The notes beneath the pieces are model-generated. The model did not search any database and was not told the DNA's origin. It worked only from the letters and a program-made list of their open reading frames with translations. A program made the translations under genes and the position numbers. Below, piece by piece: positions 60,484 to 64,000 of a stretch of DNA of 64,000 nt; position 1 is the stretch's first letter, and each line of letters opens with the position of its first letter. The stretch is from NCBI GenBank assembly GCA_018873245.2, contig JAEMBT020000006.1, positions 12,160,387 to 12,224,386 on the forward strand. Direction: 5' to 3'. Source of the DNA: Archegozetes longisetosus. Its lineage: Eukaryota; Arthropoda; Arachnida; Sarcoptiformes; Trhypochthoniidae.

Positions 60484-61224
60484 AAATAAAATTCTGGACT
60501 GAGTTTGACCTTTTTAAAAACTTTAATTTCTTTCAATTAAATTAACATATAATATTAATATTAATATATTAGAAAGAGATTAAGGAGTCATCTATATGAC
60601 TATTAAAAAGCAATTACTGTCAACATAACACTTAATTAAATAGTGGCTTTCAAACAAGTACTTTGTGAAGGAGTTGCTCAATTATAGTTTGTATTATAGT
60701 TTACATCTAGACAAACCGAAATAGTTTGTTGTTGATTACTTTTTGATGCAAAGAGTATCCAAAAGTACTGTATATTTTGTTCTACAGAAGTATTTGAATC
60801 GAAGGGGCTTAAAAAGAAAAGTAGCCGATGGTAGACCTGCAAAAAATAATTACCGAAAAGTAAAGTTTATGTGAAGAAAGTTTCACAGCGAAATATGCAA
60901 AAAACTCAAATAAACCCAATAATGTGTTTCATATGTATCAAAAAATTAATACGCTAATTACCGGGAAGCAAAATATGCCAATTAGCTCAAGAAATGTTAG
61001 TCGTATCAAATCTTGTCTTAAAAAGGTTTATATGAATGCCATGCAAAAGATTTGTGATAAGGTCCGAACCAACTTAAGAAAAACAGACAATGGACTCCTT
61101 TCGGTTGCACGTTAAGTCAAATTATATTCAAATACAATGTAATTTCATTTTAAAAATTGAAAGTCACAATAAGATGTTTGATGAAAATTTTATGAATTGA
61201 AAAACTCAGTCCAGAATTTTATTT
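60484..61224 (+). mobile_element. Tc1/mariner-like element, degenerate
   Basis: 23-bp inverted ends start AAATAAAATTCTGGACTGAG (60484-60506 and 61202-61224). Inside, a frame from about 60747 gives a helix-turn-helix: QRVSKSTVYFVLQKYLNRRG, then KVADGRPAKNN, of the type found at the N-terminus of Tc1/mariner transposases. A stop follows and no DDE catalytic core is present. A 63-codon frame at 60924-61115 is a possible continuation but is not recognised. At 741 bp it is internally deleted. Confidence 0.7.
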
Positions 61225-62392
61225 GCAAGGCGTTAGTTTTGTTGTAAGTAACAAAAGATGATTTGTTAGCAACTCTTTAAACAAAGTTAGATTTAAGCCA
61301 AACCAAACCTAACAAAACAAAGATAGAATTTCTTAGAAAGAAAAATAAAATTTAGTTAATCCTGGACTAGAGGATAAAACTATTGAATGCAAACAAATAG
61401 AAAGTTCATTACATGAAAAAATCTTATAAATGAAGGATGCTTTAGATAAACACTTCAAAATTAATTTATTATTTTAAATTAGTTTTCTTTAGATTTGCCT
61501 ATTGTTCAGACCAATAATTCATAAAAATCAATGTCAACCATGAGTTAACCACAAATATTTTTGACGTCTGTTCAAGTGTTCTTCAAACTGAGAAACAATC
61601 TAAAAATTGATCAATTCATTTATTTGTTAAATAAATTTGCGTTTCAAGGTCTTTAAAACAAAGCTTTATGTCTATAATGTCCATAACTTAAGGTACTTGT
61701 CTTTCAGACGCTTTTTCGAAATAAGAAATAAAAAACTAACTTGAATTATGTTCTAAATCTAATTGTTCTCATACATAGATTTGTTATTTGGAATATTGAT
61801 TGAGAAAAGGTTGTCATTGTACAAAAAGGTACTAAGCTTTTTTGTAAGTGCCTACACAAGTATCAGCAGTTTTGAAAATAAATCAAACACTACAAGTCTC
61901 TCACGGTCTCAATATACATCATTTTATGGATAACAGTTGGAGACAAAAATTTAAAAATAAAAGGCCTTCACTTTAAACCCTTTTTCATAAAACTAGAAAG
62001 TGGTCGGAAAAAGACTTGCAATTACAGTTCTAAAAACAGTTTCACTAGAAATTTCCACTCTTTAAAGCTCTAATAAAAAGCTCAAGTTTATCAATTTATT
62101 GATAATTTGATTAATAATCTCTGATTTGAAAATTTACATTAATTAGGTGGTGTAATATAAAATCTTAAGCTTTAGGCAAAACATGAGGCAAATATAAAAT
62201 TTACCCATTTTTAGAATCTCATTACTTGCAGATATCAATGAAAAAAATTAACAACCACTCAACGGTTATCTTTGAAATCTTGAAATTCTGTTTGACAACT
62301 CTCATACCAAAATTGCCAAAATAATAAGAGATAAACTAAACTTACTAAATGCTGAAATAGCAAAAATTTACAACTGATAATTAACTGAAATA
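61225..62392. other. Unassigned
   Basis: AT-rich; no gene or inverted repeat is supported. Confidence 0.4.
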
Positions 62393-62804
62393 TTAGGGTT
62401 TTGCTTATGTAATGCGGTTTTTTAACGTTATGTTTGAGATCAATTTTGAATCAGCAATCGATTGTTTACAAATGTTTTTGGAAAGTCATCCAAAAGAGTG
62501 ATATCTAAACTCGAATTGTTGACAAATAATCTTTAAACAAATTGTGTCCAAAATGGCTGAAGAGTTTCCGACTAATACTCACATAAGACATTGTTTGTTG
62601 TATGAATTTGATCGGGGATCAAATGCTACCGAAGCCGCACAACACATTCGGGACGCATGTGGTCGCAAAGCTCTGAGTGTGAGTCAGTGTCAGCGATGGT
62701 TTTCGCGCTTCTGAAACAACGACTTCAGTGTCGAAGACAACCCGCAATCCGGGCGATCGGTGCAATTTTACTAACAAAACCGCATTACATAAGCAAAACC
62801 CTAA
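62393..62804 (+). mobile_element. 412-bp deleted mariner with transposase N-terminus
   Basis: 29-bp perfect inverted ends begin TTAGGGTTTTGCTTATGTAA, flanked by TA on both sides (62391-62392, 62805-62806). Inside, from the ATG at 62553, a mariner N-terminal domain is readable: THIRHCLLYEFDRGSNATEA, then QCQRWFSRF, a stop, and FSVEDNPQSGRSVQF. The catalytic domain has been deleted and the coding part ends next to the right terminal repeat. A clear autonomous-to-MITE intermediate. Confidence 0.9.
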
Positions 62805-63031
62805 TATATATGTGAAATATCAATTATCTAAACAAATTATTCGTTTACATGGATCTTTATATCATTCGAATCCCAAATTATTACACTTTGATTTAGGGAA
62901 AGTTTAGCCAAAATTAATATAATAATTGATAAGTTATATTGAGTGAAGGACAAAACATCGAGTTAATCACTCTCATTTCCATACTAATGAGCGGCAGCGT
63001 TTATTTCAATACGTTGTCAGTTATTGTATAT

Positions 63032-63558
63032 GACTGGAGTTTGCATATGTGCATATAAATGCATATAATGCATATTTTGCTGTTTTTGACCAAAAAATAT
63101 ATTTGCATGCTTATGAATATTTAGTAGATTAAAAGCTTATATCGCATTCTTGTCTGACTGGACTTTGAGAATCACACGCCTTTCACCATATATGTCATTA
63201 GATTTTAAACTGATAAACTCTCTTCAGTATTAAGCTATCCGACTATTAGTTTTATTGTGTGCAAAACATATCATTTCTTTAGGATTTTAATTTTTCACTT
63301 GTTTTCTCTGAAAAATGGAAAAACACGAAGGAAAATCCTCTCAACTTAAAAGATGTGTGAAAGAGTTTAGGAGTGGTATATTTAAAACTAATGGTCAACT
63401 TTACAATGAAGAACTTGAAAATGTATTTAATAGTAAATTTCTATTCATAATTCGTATAATCTGATTTTTTAAATTGATTTCTTAGTGCATATTTGAAACA
63501 TTTTTCATGTGTATATGCGCACATATAATAAACTTCATTCGTGCATATAATCCCGGTC
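63032..63558 (+). mobile_element. Short hAT-like element with zinc-finger gene fragment
   Basis: Ends are imperfect inverse repeats, GACTGGAGTTTGCATATGTG against the inverse of GCATATAATCCCGGTC, with many GCATAT modules subterminally. From the ATG at 63315 a 49-codon frame includes SQLKRCVKEFRSGIFKTNGQ, resembling the start of CGGBP1-like / hAT BED-type proteins, but the zinc-binding residues are lost. No 8-bp duplication could be confirmed. Confidence 0.5.
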
Positions 63559-63914
63559 TTTAGTTATGTTTTTGTTATTTCAATATTTGTTTAGTCTAAA
63601 TTATTTCCTATTCAAAATGAATTGTAATTTCGACAATCAGAGTTGCCAGACAGAGTTTATGGATATTAGATTTCAAGAACTTTCTTTTAAAGATTTGGCA
63701 ACTTTCACAAATAGAATTCCTTCATTCTATCTTATATTTAAAGTTATTTTTTGTCAAAATACCTGAACGTGTAACTATTAACACATGTTAATGATAAAAA
63801 CGTTTTGGAACAAAAATTTTATAAACTTGAGTACGAGAAGCAATATTTTTGTCTTTCAAGTTTTACATTGCTTCAAAGTTAGTTCATTCAAATAAACAGT
63901 TTGGCTAGCGAAAA
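63559..63914. other. 5' flank of the right-edge gene
   Basis: Non-coding apart from a 66-codon frame (63566-63766) without motifs. TTTTATAAACTTG near 63819 could serve as a TATA box about 95 bases upstream of the start codon, but this is weak. Confidence 0.3.
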
Positions 63915-63972
63915 ATGAAAACTTTCGTATTATTCAGTGCTACTCTCTTTGTTACTTTCACTTTTAGTTTCG
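63915..63972 (+). CDS. First exon of a secreted protein gene (partial)
   Basis: ATG at 63915 opens MKTFVLFSATLFVTFTFSF, a typical signal peptide: one Lys, then an uninterrupted hydrophobic core. The reading reaches G|GTATCA at 63972-63973, a plausible donor in phase 1. Short signal-peptide exons are common in arthropod secreted proteins. The rest of the gene is beyond the right edge, so its function is unknown. Reading on without splicing is also open to the edge. Confidence 0.55.
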
Positions 63973-64000
63973 GTATCAAATTCTTATACAATCATATTTT

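Noticed and set aside
1-64000. CRISPR arrays, operons, bacterial promoters or phage genes
   Set aside because: None seen; introns and transposon types show this is animal nuclear DNA.

Overview
The window is nuclear DNA from an AT-rich animal genome, most likely an arthropod. The evidence is a delta-class glutathione S-transferase (a class known from insects and chelicerates), short GT-AG introns, and a dense population of Tc1/mariner, hAT, Merlin, Harbinger, MULE and Ty3/gypsy remnants. The compact introns would suit a mite or a small insect, but the order cannot be fixed from the sequence alone.

Layout. At 894-1444 (minus strand) lie the first two coding exons of a delta GST whose 3' part runs off the left edge. 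The rest is built around one gene pair, repeated three times in the same orientation: an ELOVL-type very-long-chain fatty-acid elongase (2 exons) followed on the minus strand by a six-exon long-chain acyl-CoA synthetase of the ACSL3/4 type. Block A is about 2705-16034, block B 28458-37690 and block C 47130-57292. Splice junctions were read directly and agree between the copies. In C both genes are intact (elongase 265 aa, synthetase 741 aa). In B the synthetase is intact (738 aa), while the elongase is 5'-truncated and frameshifted. In A the elongase carries the same frameshift as B and the synthetase has a one-base deletion in exon 1. Both enzymes use long-chain acyl-CoA at the ER: the synthetase makes it and the elongase extends it. 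The pair is therefore a small metabolic cluster that has been amplified and is partly decaying.

The copies act as each other's empty-site controls. Five insertions in A are absent from B and C, one 282-bp insertion is shared by A and B only, and a 1.8-kb insertion is found only in C. Relationships differ along the block: A and B are closest upstream, B and C closest across synthetase exons 3-5. This indicates gene conversion or unequal crossing-over.

The inter-block regions (16.0-28.4 kb and 37.7-47.1 kb) and the right-hand 6.7 kb are transposon graveyards. They hold broken transposases of Tc1, Merlin, hAT, PIF/Harbinger, MULE and mariner type, a Ty3/gypsy integrase fragment, and many non-autonomous elements with long inverted repeats, several strongly palindromic. 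At the right edge (63915) a short first exon encoding a signal peptide opens a plus-strand gene that leaves the window. No tRNA, rRNA, CRISPR array or bacterial-type signal was found. No new defence or other system can be claimed; the most interesting material is the mosaic triplicated lipid-gene pair and the set of unclassified palindromic elements.
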